This document shows, in pieces, positions 18,027 through 26,174 of a stretch of 64,000 nt of DNA (position 1 is the first letter of the stretch; each line of letters opens with the position of its first letter). The notes beneath the pieces were generated by a model. That model saw nothing but the letters and a program-made list of their open reading frames with translations, searched no databases and had not been told where the DNA came from. The translations under genes were made by a program, and so were the position numbers. This DNA comes from Kordia sp. SMS9. GTDB lineage: Bacteria; Bacteroidota; Bacteroidia; Flavobacteriales; Flavobacteriaceae. Location of the stretch: positions 4,488,001 to 4,552,000 of the forward strand of contig NZ_CP031153.1 of the NCBI RefSeq assembly GCF_003352465.1, given 5' to 3'.

Positions 18027-19075
18027 GCTGTGGTTGTTAGTAATAGACACTCGTCCCAATTTGTCGAAAATTTATTTTCCATTTGTATAATACTTAATCC
18101 CACATGTGTTAAATGGTTCCAAATACCTACAGCTGTGCCTTCAATTTGGTATGAATTGAGTGCTTTTTTGAATTGATCTTGGTAAGCATCTCGCAATTTT
18201 TGGTAGTGTTGTTGTTGCGTTTTTTGAAATACGTATGCATACGATTGATAACATACATAATAATTAGATATTGAAGCTGAACTTTCAGCAAACTGGTTTT
18301 CATCAAATAGTTGTGCAGCTTTTTCTTTCATGGAAGCTATCGACATTTCAGTGCCTACTTTCCATAAACACAATGCAGTTGCAGCGTTTTGTTGCGTGTT
18401 TTGAGAAACTTCTTTCAGTAGCAACGCACTGTAATATGCTATTAATGGGCGAACTAGCGGATCAAATGTTTTTAGAGATAATAGCAGCAGCAGAAAGTTT
18501 ACAGTATTGGTTAAAACCTCCGTTTTATTGTGTGTGTGTTTAGCAAATTGTTCTGATTCAAGCGTTTTACGGATTCGTTGATTTTCCATAAAGAAAATAA
18601 CCTGCGTAATATAATCTTCATAGGTTGCTTTTAGCGCAGCCGATTGGGTATGTTGAAATCGTTTTACAAAATATAAACAAAAACCTAATACACCCGAATG
18701 ATAGTCAAAGTTCCCTGCAATAGCAAACGCGTGCATGCTCTCATAAATATAGTCGTCAAAAGTATGGGCAAATGCTGCGTCAATATCTATGGCAATAAAA
18801 TTATTTTCATTGAGATGCTCAAGTGTCCAACCGATTCCTGAAATGCCTTCGCGTAAGTTTACACTCGAAGTTGCATCTATTCCTTCAATAGTTTCTTGTA
18901 AGAGATGAATTGCTTTGTCCGCATAGGCTTCTTCTTGAAAAAATTTATAGTAATAAAAAAAGTACAACACAATTGCGGCTTTTCCGTTGAGTCCAATTGC
19001 AGAAGTATCTTTTATAGTACGATCCAACTCAAGAGCAATGTTGTGTAGTATTGTATCTGTTTGTATTGTGTTCAT
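18023..19075 (-). CDS. degenerate LanC-like protein (probable pseudoenzyme)
   Basis: This 350-residue protein is a paralogue of the LanC next to it. The two share the N-terminal pattern (REGISGIGWTLEHL against CNGISGFGWVLDHL) and the C-terminus (NWDECLLLT against HWDACLLT). The catalytic sites do not survive. By eye alignment the AHG His is replaced by Thr189 (EVLTNTV), WCYGD becomes LCLWKVG (Cys236 kept), CHG becomes YV (Tyr273, Val274), and the Arg four residues before the zinc Cys is Ala. Two of three zinc ligands and the acid/base His are lost, so cyclase activity is unlikely; a binding or scaffold role is an inference. It lies 6 bases after lanC. Confidence 0.75.
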   Translation of the reverse strand: MNTIQTDTILHNIALELDRTIKDTSAIGLNGKAAIVLYFFYYYKFFQEEAYADKAIHLLQETIEGIDATSSVNLREGISGIGWTLEHLNENNFIAIDIDAAFAHTFDDYIYESMHAFAIAGNFDYHSGVLGFCLYFVKRFQHTQSAALKATYEDYITQVIFFMENQRIRKTLESEQFAKHTHNKTEVLTNTVNFLLLLLSLKTFDPLVRPLIAYYSALLLKEVSQNTQQNAATALCLWKVGTEMSIASMKEKAAQLFDENQFAESSASISNYYVCYQSYAYVFQKTQQQHYQKLRDAYQDQFKKALNSYQIEGTAVGIWNHLTHVGLSIIQMENKFSTNWDECLLLTTTA

Positions 19076-19081
19076 ATTTCG

Positions 19082-20314
19082 TTAATGTGTCAGTAAACAT
19101 GCATCCCAGTGAAGATCATCTTCTGCTAAGAAATCAATAATAACAAGTCCAATTCCGGCAGCTCCTTCTATGAGTGAACTAGTAGATTTCCAGTGGTCAG
19201 CGTTCATTTTCCATTCGCGAACACGCGCATCGTCTTTTCCGTAATGAATCATATTGAAACCAGTTTCAAACCAAAAATCGGCCGTTTCTTTAAAGATAGT
19301 TTCTTCCGTATGTTGGTATATTCTTTTAAAAAGTAAAGCATTTCCAAAGGCTCCGTGACAGCAGGCAGCATCATTTACCCAAGTTTCCGCTTCTGTTTTT
19401 CTTTTCGCCGCATGTCTTAGTATATCAAGTACTTCATTTTTTAAAGTCGCATCTTGTAATGCTTCTGAAGCTTTTAAAAGTAACGTTCCAATACCTAAAT
19501 CACCATAACACCAAGCCAATCGACTTTTACCAGTTCCTTTTTCTTCTTGTTTGATTGAATTTGGAAAGTATGAAAAGACAACTTCTTCTTCATTTTTACA
19601 GGAAAGAATGTAATTGACCGTTTGTTTTAGCAAAGGTTGTGTTTTTGTCCTAAAATCGTTATGTTGATGCATTTTGGAGAGTATTCCAATAATCCCAGAA
19701 ATTCCGTGCGCAACACCTAAATTGTATCCGTTAGCATTTGTGTTTGGATTCAGTATTGAATTCCAAACAATTTTATCATCATCAATTTGTATGGCTGTTT
19801 TTGATAACAGAGAAAGAAATTTGAGCAGTATTATTTTATACTGTTCTTTAGCAGCTGCGGTTTCAGTATTTTCATAACGATTCAAAAAATAATAGGCAGT
19901 TCCTAAAGCTCCGTACAGAAACTCATAGTTTTCATTTTCAGTACTTTTCATCATGAAAATTTCTAAATTCGCGTCAAATTGAGTTAGCAAACCATCTGCA
20001 TCAATTCCTATAAAATCATGTTGCTTTAAATGATCTAAAACCCAACCAAAACCTGAGATTCCATTACAATACGCCAATTGACTGAATCCGTTATTGAGTT
20101 TTTCGACACAAGTCATCAAAACTTCTGAACCTTTTTCTACTTGCTCTGAATTGTTTAGGTATCTTGAATAGTAAAAGTGAAATAGTGAAATGCCCGAAAG
20201 TCCAGCAAGTACTCCAATATTGTCTTGTTTAGAAATTTCGATAGCTATGATACGGTCAATTTCTTGTAAAGTTTCTTCTAATTGTTCTTTGACCATATTA
20301 TTGACATTATCCAT
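19082..20314 (-). CDS. LanC-family lanthionine cyclase-like protein
   Basis: This is a 410-residue protein with the repeated alpha/alpha-barrel pattern of LanC: NGISGFGWVLDHL, LYGALGTAYYF, GVAHGISGIIG, WCYGDLGIG, CCHGAFGNALLF and SLIEGAAGIGLVI. Zinc ligands Cys269 (WCYGD), Cys319 and His320 (CHG) are intact, as are His203 (AHG), Tyr270 and an Arg at 265, matching the NisC positions four before and one after the first zinc Cys. The Asp corresponding to NisC Asp141 is not obvious (YEFLYGALG). LanC proteins add Cys thiols to dehydrated Ser/Thr. No dehydratase gene is present in the window. It starts 21 bases after the DUF6932 gene and belongs to a four-gene operon. Confidence 0.9.
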   Translation of the reverse strand: MDNVNNMVKEQLEETLQEIDRIIAIEISKQDNIGVLAGLSGISLFHFYYSRYLNNSEQVEKGSEVLMTCVEKLNNGFSQLAYCNGISGFGWVLDHLKQHDFIGIDADGLLTQFDANLEIFMMKSTENENYEFLYGALGTAYYFLNRYENTETAAAKEQYKIILLKFLSLLSKTAIQIDDDKIVWNSILNPNTNANGYNLGVAHGISGIIGILSKMHQHNDFRTKTQPLLKQTVNYILSCKNEEEVVFSYFPNSIKQEEKGTGKSRLAWCYGDLGIGTLLLKASEALQDATLKNEVLDILRHAAKRKTEAETWVNDAACCHGAFGNALLFKRIYQHTEETIFKETADFWFETGFNMIHYGKDDARVREWKMNADHWKSTSSLIEGAAGIGLVIIDFLAEDDLHWDACLLTH

Positions 20315-20335
20315 AAAAGCAATAGTGATGTGTAT

Positions 20336-20944
20336 TCATAATTGTAGACTGTTTAAATAATTGATTGCTTTTTCATCTTCTTCTGGCGTATTCAATTCTA
20401 ACCGAAGAATCCCTTTCCAAACTCCTTTTCTGGTATGTGTAAAAAGCTGAATTAAATCACTCACAATATCTACATGAATTATATGACTTGGCGGCGCTAC
20501 AAGAATAGGATACGAAGTTTGATCGATTTTGTATTTTTCTTTGGATAATGTATTCGACACAAATTCAGGAAATACTTTTTTCCAGTGTGCTTCATTTGTA
20601 TCTGGCGGACCTTCGTAAAATGTAGCGACATCCATATCGTTCGGACTTCTATTTTCGATAGCTTCAATATTTTCTGTAAAACTTCCATATAACCACTGAT
20701 ATCCGAGCAGAATGTTGTGGTTAAACATTGCTTTTCGGAAAAAATAAAGTCCTTTCAATATCTCAACACGTTCTTTTGAAGTGGCAAATCGTTCGCACAA
20801 TTCTAATAGGGTACATTTAAATGGTGATAGGTATTCATCATGAAAATTATCCATAACATCATACCTATCAGTACGATATGGAGGTAGCAAATTATTTTCA
20901 TCGAATGGTGGTATGGATGGTGACGTATTTTCGGTAGATGTCAT
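20336..20944 (-). CDS. DUF6932 family nucleotidyltransferase-like protein
   Basis: This is a 202-residue protein. LYGSFTENIEAIENRSPNDMDVATF carries the Pol-beta nucleotidyltransferase pattern: GS at 87-88, Asp103 and Asp105. A third acidic residue, Asp159, is in HIIHVDIVSD, so the three carboxylates needed for metal binding appear present. The fold assignment matches DUF6932 proteins. It is the first gene of the minus-strand operon with two LanC-type genes and a second, unrelated nucleotidyltransferase. It diverges from the RiPP precursor gene, with 94 bases between starts. The substrate is unknown. Confidence 0.78.
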   Translation of the reverse strand: MTSTENTSPSIPPFDENNLLPPYRTDRYDVMDNFHDEYLSPFKCTLLELCERFATSKERVEILKGLYFFRKAMFNHNILLGYQWLYGSFTENIEAIENRSPNDMDVATFYEGPPDTNEAHWKKVFPEFVSNTLSKEKYKIDQTSYPILVAPPSHIIHVDIVSDLIQLFTHTRKGVWKGILRLELNTPEEDEKAINYLNSLQL

Positions 20945-21038
20945 AAATTAAAAACACTTTAATGTTATGTTAAAAATAAGACTTTATCATTAGTAAAGAA
21001 GTAAATTTATTGAAATTTAAACCATTAAATTATTTATT

Positions 21039-21239
21039 ATGAAAAAAAATGAATTAACACTTGATCTTAAAAAAGTTACGTTATCTAAATTAAATTCTAT
21101 TGAAGAAATTAAAGGTGGAGGTTCTGCTTGGTGTGGAGCATCAGCGCACATGGGAGCTACCATAAGTCGTGGTTACCAACCAGCAGGATGGGATGCTGAT
21201 ACAAACCAATTATGGGAACCTTGTGATAGAGAATCATAA
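21039..21239 (+). CDS. GG-leader RiPP precursor peptide (lanthipeptide-like)
   Basis: This 66-residue peptide has the Bacteroidetes natural-product leader pattern LDLKKVTLSKLNSIEEIKGG, with the double glycine at 26-27 (a third Gly at 28). The 38-39 residue core begins SAWCGASAHMG and holds Cys32 and Cys62, Ser29, 35, 43 and 66, and Thr41 and 55. These residues could form at most two thioether rings or one disulfide. The leader resembles those of class I lanthipeptides and the GG-Bacteroidales precursor family. A divergent LanC supports a lanthipeptide, but without a LanB/LanM here the modification is not settled. It is monocistronic, with a terminator after the stop. Confidence 0.85.
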   Translation: MKKNELTLDLKKVTLSKLNSIEEIKGGGSAWCGASAHMGATISRGYQPAGWDADTNQLWEPCDRES

Positions 21240-21256
21240 GCTATAGTATAAAAATT

Positions 21257-21294
21257 AAAAAGGCTTTCTTAGTAAGTAAGACAGCCTTTTTTTT
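21257..21294 (+). terminator. terminator of the RiPP precursor gene
   Basis: AAAGGCT pairs with AGCCTTT, with an inner CTTA/TAAG, followed by a run of eight T. It lies 18 bases after the stop codon and also separates the precursor from the convergent TlpA-like gene. Confidence 0.92.
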
Positions 21295-21312
21295 GCTTTA
21301 TTTTTTATATAA

Positions 21313-22542
21313 TTATTCGCTTTCTAATGCTGAAACAAAACTTTCAAAGTCTTTTACAAATTCAGTGTATTTGTTGCCCGTAGCTGGTCCATTAAAACCT
21401 GTATGAATGCGTCGGACGTTTCCTTTTTTGTCTATAAAAATGGTTGTTGGATAGGATAATACATGATTCAACATTGGTAATTTTTCTTGTGCTTTTTGCT
21501 TGTCGGAAGTGCCAAATTGTGCCAAAACGATCGGATATGGAATATTGAGTCGTTTTTGTAATTTTTTAATGTTGTTGAATGCTTTTTCTTTCGTTTTTGC
21601 ATATTCAAAAGCTACCGCAATAAATTTTACTTTAGGATTGTTTTTTGCATAGTTGGAATAGTAGGTTGATTCATCCAAGCAATTTGGACACCATGTTCCC
21701 ATAATTTGTACAATGCGGACTTTATCTTTTAAATTTTCATCGGTTAAAGAAATCATGTTGCCATCAACATCTGGAAAAGAAAAGTTGAATTCGTCATAGC
21801 CTTCTTTAATGTACGTTAGACTTTTCGCATCAGGCAATTCATAGTTTTCATTTCGTTTTGCTGTAAACGGTTCTTTCCAGTGATTTCCAGATTGAAACTC
21901 GCCAATCATCGTACTATCCGTCACCGTTGCCGTGAATAGAAACGCATGCGCACCATCAAACGTAGACAGTTGTAGTTGATTGCCATTCAGTGTTCCTTCC
22001 AAATAGCGATAATCGCCTGTAGTGGTTCTAAATGTTCCTGTAACAGTGTTTCCGTTCTGTTGAAAAATACCTTTTGCAATGTAGCGATCCGCTTCTATAT
22101 TGGGACTAAACACGGTTTCCCAATTTCCAGAAATATTAGCTTCTGCATTACCTTTTGCGGTTGGAAAACGTTTTGTTTCTCCAAAAGTTGCCGTAAACGG
22201 AACAAATCTATCTAAGGAAACTTTTGCAAATTCGCCTGTGATTGTATTTTTATCTGTAAATTTTCCTTTCAACACACCTTCATATACGTCCATTTTTATC
22301 GTGATCGAATCTTCTTTGATCGTAATATCCGTAATCGGAATGCGTTCATCTGCATTGTGAATTTCAATTCCTTTTGCTGTCGTCGTGAAAATAAACGGTA
22401 ATTCTTTGGCATCTTGAACCGTCAATGATACATGCCAAGAACCTTCTTTTAAACTGTAATTTTTAGATTTCGTTTCTTTCTGTCCACAGGAAATGCAAAA
22501 AATGGTGAAGAGTAGAATATGAAGTTTATCTAGATGTTTCAT
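21313..22542 (-). CDS. TlpA-family thioredoxin-like lipoprotein
   Basis: This 409-residue protein has a lipoprotein signal ending FCISC (Cys19 or so). About residues 27-240 form a beta-rich N-terminal region of repeated strands (ANISGNWETVFSPN, NGNTVTGTFRTTTGDYRYLEG), as in Bacteroidetes TlpA-like proteins. A redoxin domain follows with the active site WCPNC near residues 283-287 and the cis-Pro region SYPTTIFIDKKG. It is probably a periplasm-facing thiol oxidoreductase. The WCxNC dithiol is intact. It is convergent with the RiPP precursor; whether it acts in that pathway is not shown. Confidence 0.9.
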   Translation of the reverse strand: MKHLDKLHILLFTIFCISCGQKETKSKNYSLKEGSWHVSLTVQDAKELPFIFTTTAKGIEIHNADERIPITDITIKEDSITIKMDVYEGVLKGKFTDKNTITGEFAKVSLDRFVPFTATFGETKRFPTAKGNAEANISGNWETVFSPNIEADRYIAKGIFQQNGNTVTGTFRTTTGDYRYLEGTLNGNQLQLSTFDGAHAFLFTATVTDSTMIGEFQSGNHWKEPFTAKRNENYELPDAKSLTYIKEGYDEFNFSFPDVDGNMISLTDENLKDKVRIVQIMGTWCPNCLDESTYYSNYAKNNPKVKFIAVAFEYAKTKEKAFNNIKKLQKRLNIPYPIVLAQFGTSDKQKAQEKLPMLNHVLSYPTTIFIDKKGNVRRIHTGFNGPATGNKYTEFVKDFESFVSALESE

Positions 22543-22907
22543 GTTGAAATTGTAATTGTTAAATAATTGGTTCGAAATAGCCGTAGTAAATTACAATTAA
22601 TCTTGGAGAAGTTTTGTTTTAGGATTGAATACTGCAAATTCTATATTTTTTGTCACGAATTCACGAATGGTTTTTTTTGGATTGTGTTTCTTGAAATTAA
22701 TTTAGATAGCAGAAATTAATTTTTTTTTAGCTGTTAGAAACGTCTTTTGGGAATTTTATTAAAATTAGTGCCAATCTTTTTCAAACGGTCAACTGAATTT
22801 TCTTAGAATAAGACTACCATGTCGCTATGCTTCTCGCAAAGACGTATCTAACAATCTGCAATCTAAAAGTGCGTCAGCACGGTCTGACTTCTAAAAGCAA
22901 AGCGAGT
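22543..22907. other. 365-base gap with dispersed repeat remnants
   Basis: At 22811-22845 is a reverse copy of the GTCtTTGCGAGaagca...GGTAGTC element, and at 22868-22910 a TCAGCACGGTCTGA/AGCGAGTCTAA block related to those after recG and before pheT. The last bases of that block supply the stop codon of the TonB-type receptor. No gene is seen. Confidence 0.6.
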
Positions 22908-25322
22908 CTAACCACCAATTCTCCCCTTTTCATCTTCCAAACTTCCATCACGTTTTTTGGCATTTTTCACATCGCTGTTTCCAAATGAATAGCGAACATA
23001 AAAGTTGATATTTCGGCTGTCACTTCCGCCGCGACCGTCAATACGTAAATCGCCAAATTGTGTAACTCCTTGCCAAGGAATGGTGTATAAAACATCGTTC
23101 ATCGTGATTTTCCCTGTCCAGTTTCCCCATGATTTTTGTACAGCAATATTTAGCGAACCTAAACTTTGCGTTTCATACGTTCCGCCCCAAATGGATGGAC
23201 TGCTGTACCAACCACTGACTTCAAGTTTGATTTCTTTTGGCAATGAAAACGTCGTTTGCGCATAAAATCCGAAAGTATTTTGGTCAATGGTAATAAACGC
23301 AGGATTTGTTGCTGTGAATTTGGTATATAAACCATACACATTGGCATACGCGCGCCACCAATTGTTAACTTTGAACGGATAGGAAATACTCAAATTATAC
23401 ACTTCCTGATCCGCTACGTTTCGAGTATTTAAAAAGTTTCTGTTTTCACCTTCAGCTTCCGTAACTTGCGCAAAGAAATCGGAAATGTACGAATAACTGA
23501 AACTTGTCGTTAAGGTATATTTATACGTGTGTGATATTTTAAAATTGTCCGTGTATTGTGGTTGTAAGAATGGATTACCACGACTAAAACTCAATTCATC
23601 CAACTGAAACTCAAACGGATTTAAGATTTGATAGTTTGGACGTTGAATTCTACGACTGTAACTTAACGCTAATGAGTTGGTAGCATTGGCTTGATAGGAA
23701 ATTCCTGCCGATGGGAAAAAGTCTGTATATTGGCGTGAAACAACTTGGTTTTGATCGGTATTTTCTGCCGTCAATTCGCCTTGTGAATCCGTACGTTCCA
23801 TACGCAAACCTGCTTGAAATTTCCATTTGTCGAGCGCAAAGTTATATTTGGCGTAGAGTGCGTAAATTTTCTCATCATATTCAAATTCATTGCTTCGGTT
23901 CATATTGAGATTGTTCACACCATTGATGACATCAAAAAAGTTAAACGTATTGTCTGTAATCACTTTGGAAACCTTTGCGCCTGCTTCAAACGATCCTTTT
24001 CCCAATTTTTGTCCATAATCTACTTTGGCGGCGTAAATATTGATGTCAATTGGTGTTTCTTGATAGGTAATATTTGCATTTAAAATTTCGCCCGTTGGTG
24101 TGGTGTAAAAGTTGGGTTGATTGTTAAAACGTTCCCGCGTGTAACGTCCGTAATCTAAATCGACACTAAAACTGGTTCCTAATGTATCTTTGTAGCGATA
24201 ATTCACATTGGCATTTAGATTGAAACTGTTATTTTCCGAACTGTTTGGCGCGCGCAAAATGCTATCCGTAACGCGCGTATTTCGGTCAATAATTGGTGTA
24301 ACACTGTTGGAAGTTGATGCTGCATCACGAAGATTTACGCTAACTACAGTTCCGATGACGCTTTCTTTGGAAAGATAATAATCGGCTCCTGTTCGGAAAT
24401 TATTAGAAAAAGCATCGTTTTCAGAATCGGTTTGTGCATCAAAAATTTTATCGCCTTGCGTTCTAAATAAATTAATGAATCCTGTGGAACGCCCAAAAAA
24501 GTTAGAATAACTTCCAAAAAACGTCCATTTTTTAAAACGACTGTTGATGGAAACCGAATTGTTGGTTCGCGCATAATCTCCCACTGTAACTGTGCTTGAC
24601 ACACTTCCGCGCGTTCCCAACCCTTTTTCTCTTTTGAGTTTGATATTGATGATTCCTGCATTTCCAGCCGCATCATATTTAGAGGATGGTTGTGTAATGA
24701 TTTCTATACTTTCAATGGTATCTGCCTGTAATGATTGTAAAAATGCTGTTAAATCATCGCCTGCCAAGAAACTTTGACGATCGTCAATGTAGATTAGTAC
24801 ACCTGCTTTTCCTTCTACTACAATATTGTTGTCATTGTCTAAACGTACGCCAGGCGCTTTTCGCAGAATTTCCAATCCGTTGTTTCCTGCACTTCCCACC
24901 ATACTTGCTACGTTGAATACGGTTTTATCAGGCTCAACTTGAATGATTGGTTTTTCAGCCACAACTGTCACGGCTTCCAAAGATTCAGCAGAAACACTCA
25001 TGATGATTGTTCCCAAATCATTTTTTTTCGTACCAAGTGTAATTTCTCGCGAAAGCGTAGTATATCCGACAAAAGAAATTTTTAACATGTAAGTTTTCGG
25101 TGCAATGTCTTTTAGTGTAAATAGTCCGTTTTCATTGGAAATGGTTGCTTTTACCAATGCACCATCAAGCGTATTGACAAGGACATTTACAAAAGGTAAA
25201 ATTTCATTGGTTTCAGATACAATTTTTCCCGTAACAAGCGTTGTTTCTTGCGTTTGACTGTTCATCCTTAAAGAGAAAAACAATAAAGTGAGTAGTGTAT
25301 AAAAAGTAGTTTTAGCGTACAT
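22908..25322 (-). CDS. TonB-linked outer-membrane receptor with carboxypeptidase-regulatory-like domain
   Basis: This is an 804-residue protein. After the signal peptide (FFSLRMNSQ) comes a CarboxypepD_reg-like domain (about 28-115, TGKIVSETNEILPFVNVLVN), then a plug-like region (about 120-235, VFNVASMVGSAGNNGLEILRKAPGV and SSKYDAAGNAGIINIKLK), then an outer-membrane barrel of the OMP_b-brl_3 type to residue 804. The C-terminal tail is charged (KNAKKRDGSLEDEKGRIGG) and extends past the usual terminal aromatic residue (FYVRYSFGN). The substrate is unknown. The gene diverges from the LytS/LytTR operon, whose regulator could control it (inference). Confidence 0.9.
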   Translation of the reverse strand: MYAKTTFYTLLTLLFFSLRMNSQTQETTLVTGKIVSETNEILPFVNVLVNTLDGALVKATISNENGLFTLKDIAPKTYMLKISFVGYTTLSREITLGTKKNDLGTIIMSVSAESLEAVTVVAEKPIIQVEPDKTVFNVASMVGSAGNNGLEILRKAPGVRLDNDNNIVVEGKAGVLIYIDDRQSFLAGDDLTAFLQSLQADTIESIEIITQPSSKYDAAGNAGIINIKLKREKGLGTRGSVSSTVTVGDYARTNNSVSINSRFKKWTFFGSYSNFFGRSTGFINLFRTQGDKIFDAQTDSENDAFSNNFRTGADYYLSKESVIGTVVSVNLRDAASTSNSVTPIIDRNTRVTDSILRAPNSSENNSFNLNANVNYRYKDTLGTSFSVDLDYGRYTRERFNNQPNFYTTPTGEILNANITYQETPIDINIYAAKVDYGQKLGKGSFEAGAKVSKVITDNTFNFFDVINGVNNLNMNRSNEFEYDEKIYALYAKYNFALDKWKFQAGLRMERTDSQGELTAENTDQNQVVSRQYTDFFPSAGISYQANATNSLALSYSRRIQRPNYQILNPFEFQLDELSFSRGNPFLQPQYTDNFKISHTYKYTLTTSFSYSYISDFFAQVTEAEGENRNFLNTRNVADQEVYNLSISYPFKVNNWWRAYANVYGLYTKFTATNPAFITIDQNTFGFYAQTTFSLPKEIKLEVSGWYSSPSIWGGTYETQSLGSLNIAVQKSWGNWTGKITMNDVLYTIPWQGVTQFGDLRIDGRGGSDSRNINFYVRYSFGNSDVKNAKKRDGSLEDEKGRIGG

Positions 25323-25380
25323 AATTATTTAATTTTCAACAAATATGCAGCGATCGTTAGCGCGACACAATGCAAAAGTT

Positions 25381-25446
25381 ACGAGTGGCCCCAAATGGTG
25401 TATGAGTTGCCCAAGGGCAGTTCGTGAATCTATAAGGCGACTCGTG
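25381..25446. promoter_or_regulatory. candidate LytTR operator with 21-base direct repeat
   Basis: Imperfect direct repeats GAGTGGCC (25383-25390) and GAGTTGCC (25404-25411) are exactly 21 bases apart, two helical turns. LytTR regulators typically bind imperfect direct repeats with this type of spacing. An inverted copy of ACGAGTsGC lies at about 25438-25446. The block is less AT-rich than its surroundings and sits between the TonB-type receptor and the exported protein-kinase-LytTR operon. Confidence 0.35.
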
Positions 25447-25510
25447 GAATGTTTCTTTTGTATGTATGACAATGCATGTAGTTTTGATGCAAATTAAAAA
25501 AATATACATT

Positions 25511-26173
25511 ATGAAAAAAATACTTATTACTTTTATGCTAGCTGTATGTACGTTGGGAATGCAAGCTTCGGAACTCGATAATAGATCGTATCTTAAAATT
25601 GAATTGAACGAACAAGAATACATTAGTTATCCGCCAAAAACTGACTTTTTAGCAAAAGATGTAGACGGAAAAGTCATCCTGAACCCTAGTACTTTAGAGA
25701 AATTGAAAGTGTATGCCATAGAAAAACCAATTACGTTATATGTGTTTCCTTCTTGGAGAGATGAACCTGATGTGTATACTTTGAAAAGTGGTACCTTGTA
25801 CATGAAAAAGACGGATCGCGATTATACAAAAGTTGCTAAAAAGCAAAAACATTCGCCTTCTAATGATCATTTTAGTCGCCCGACAGATGGTTCTGAGCAA
25901 CAAAAAGCTTCCAAACGTATGACGAGTAATGGCGTGTATTTGGTGGGAAAACGCTTTTATGATTATGATGCAAAAAACGGTTATGATGTAAGTTTAGAGT
26001 TTTCTAATGATGTGGTTTTTACCTATAAAAACGGCTTTGTAAACGCTTGGCAATATGGGGAAGAACTCGTTATTGAAAATAAATATTTGGTAAAAACCGA
26101 ACAAGGAACGTTAAAAATTAGCTACAACCCAAAAACGAAAAAGGTTTGGTGGGTTTTTGATAAAGATAAATAA
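25511..26173 (+). CDS. exported protein of a LytS/LytTR operon, unknown function
   Basis: This 220-residue protein is read from the ATG at 25511, which gives the signal peptide MKKILITFMLAVCTLGMQAS; the upstream extension is unlikely. The mature sequence looks beta-rich, with a polar linker around residues 115-135 (KHSPSNDHFSRPTDGSEQQ) and an aromatic C-terminus (KTKKVWWVFDKDK). I do not recognise the family. Its stop codon is one base before the sensor kinase ATG, so it may provide or modulate the signal for that kinase (inference from order only). Confidence 0.72.
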   Translation: MKKILITFMLAVCTLGMQASELDNRSYLKIELNEQEYISYPPKTDFLAKDVDGKVILNPSTLEKLKVYAIEKPITLYVFPSWRDEPDVYTLKSGTLYMKKTDRDYTKVAKKQKHSPSNDHFSRPTDGSEQQKASKRMTSNGVYLVGKRFYDYDAKNGYDVSLEFSNDVVFTYKNGFVNAWQYGEELVIENKYLVKTEQGTLKISYNPKTKKVWWVFDKDK

Positions 26174-26174
26174 G

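Noticed and set aside
21313..22542. TlpA-like gene as a member of the RiPP locus
   Set aside because: It is on the opposite strand from the precursor, beyond a strong terminator, and has the features of a general periplasmic thiol lipoprotein; a link is possible but unsupported.
25357..25623. 88-codon minus-strand frame across the divergent control region
   Set aside because: It overlaps the supported start and signal peptide of the plus-strand exported protein and covers the promoter region of two genes.
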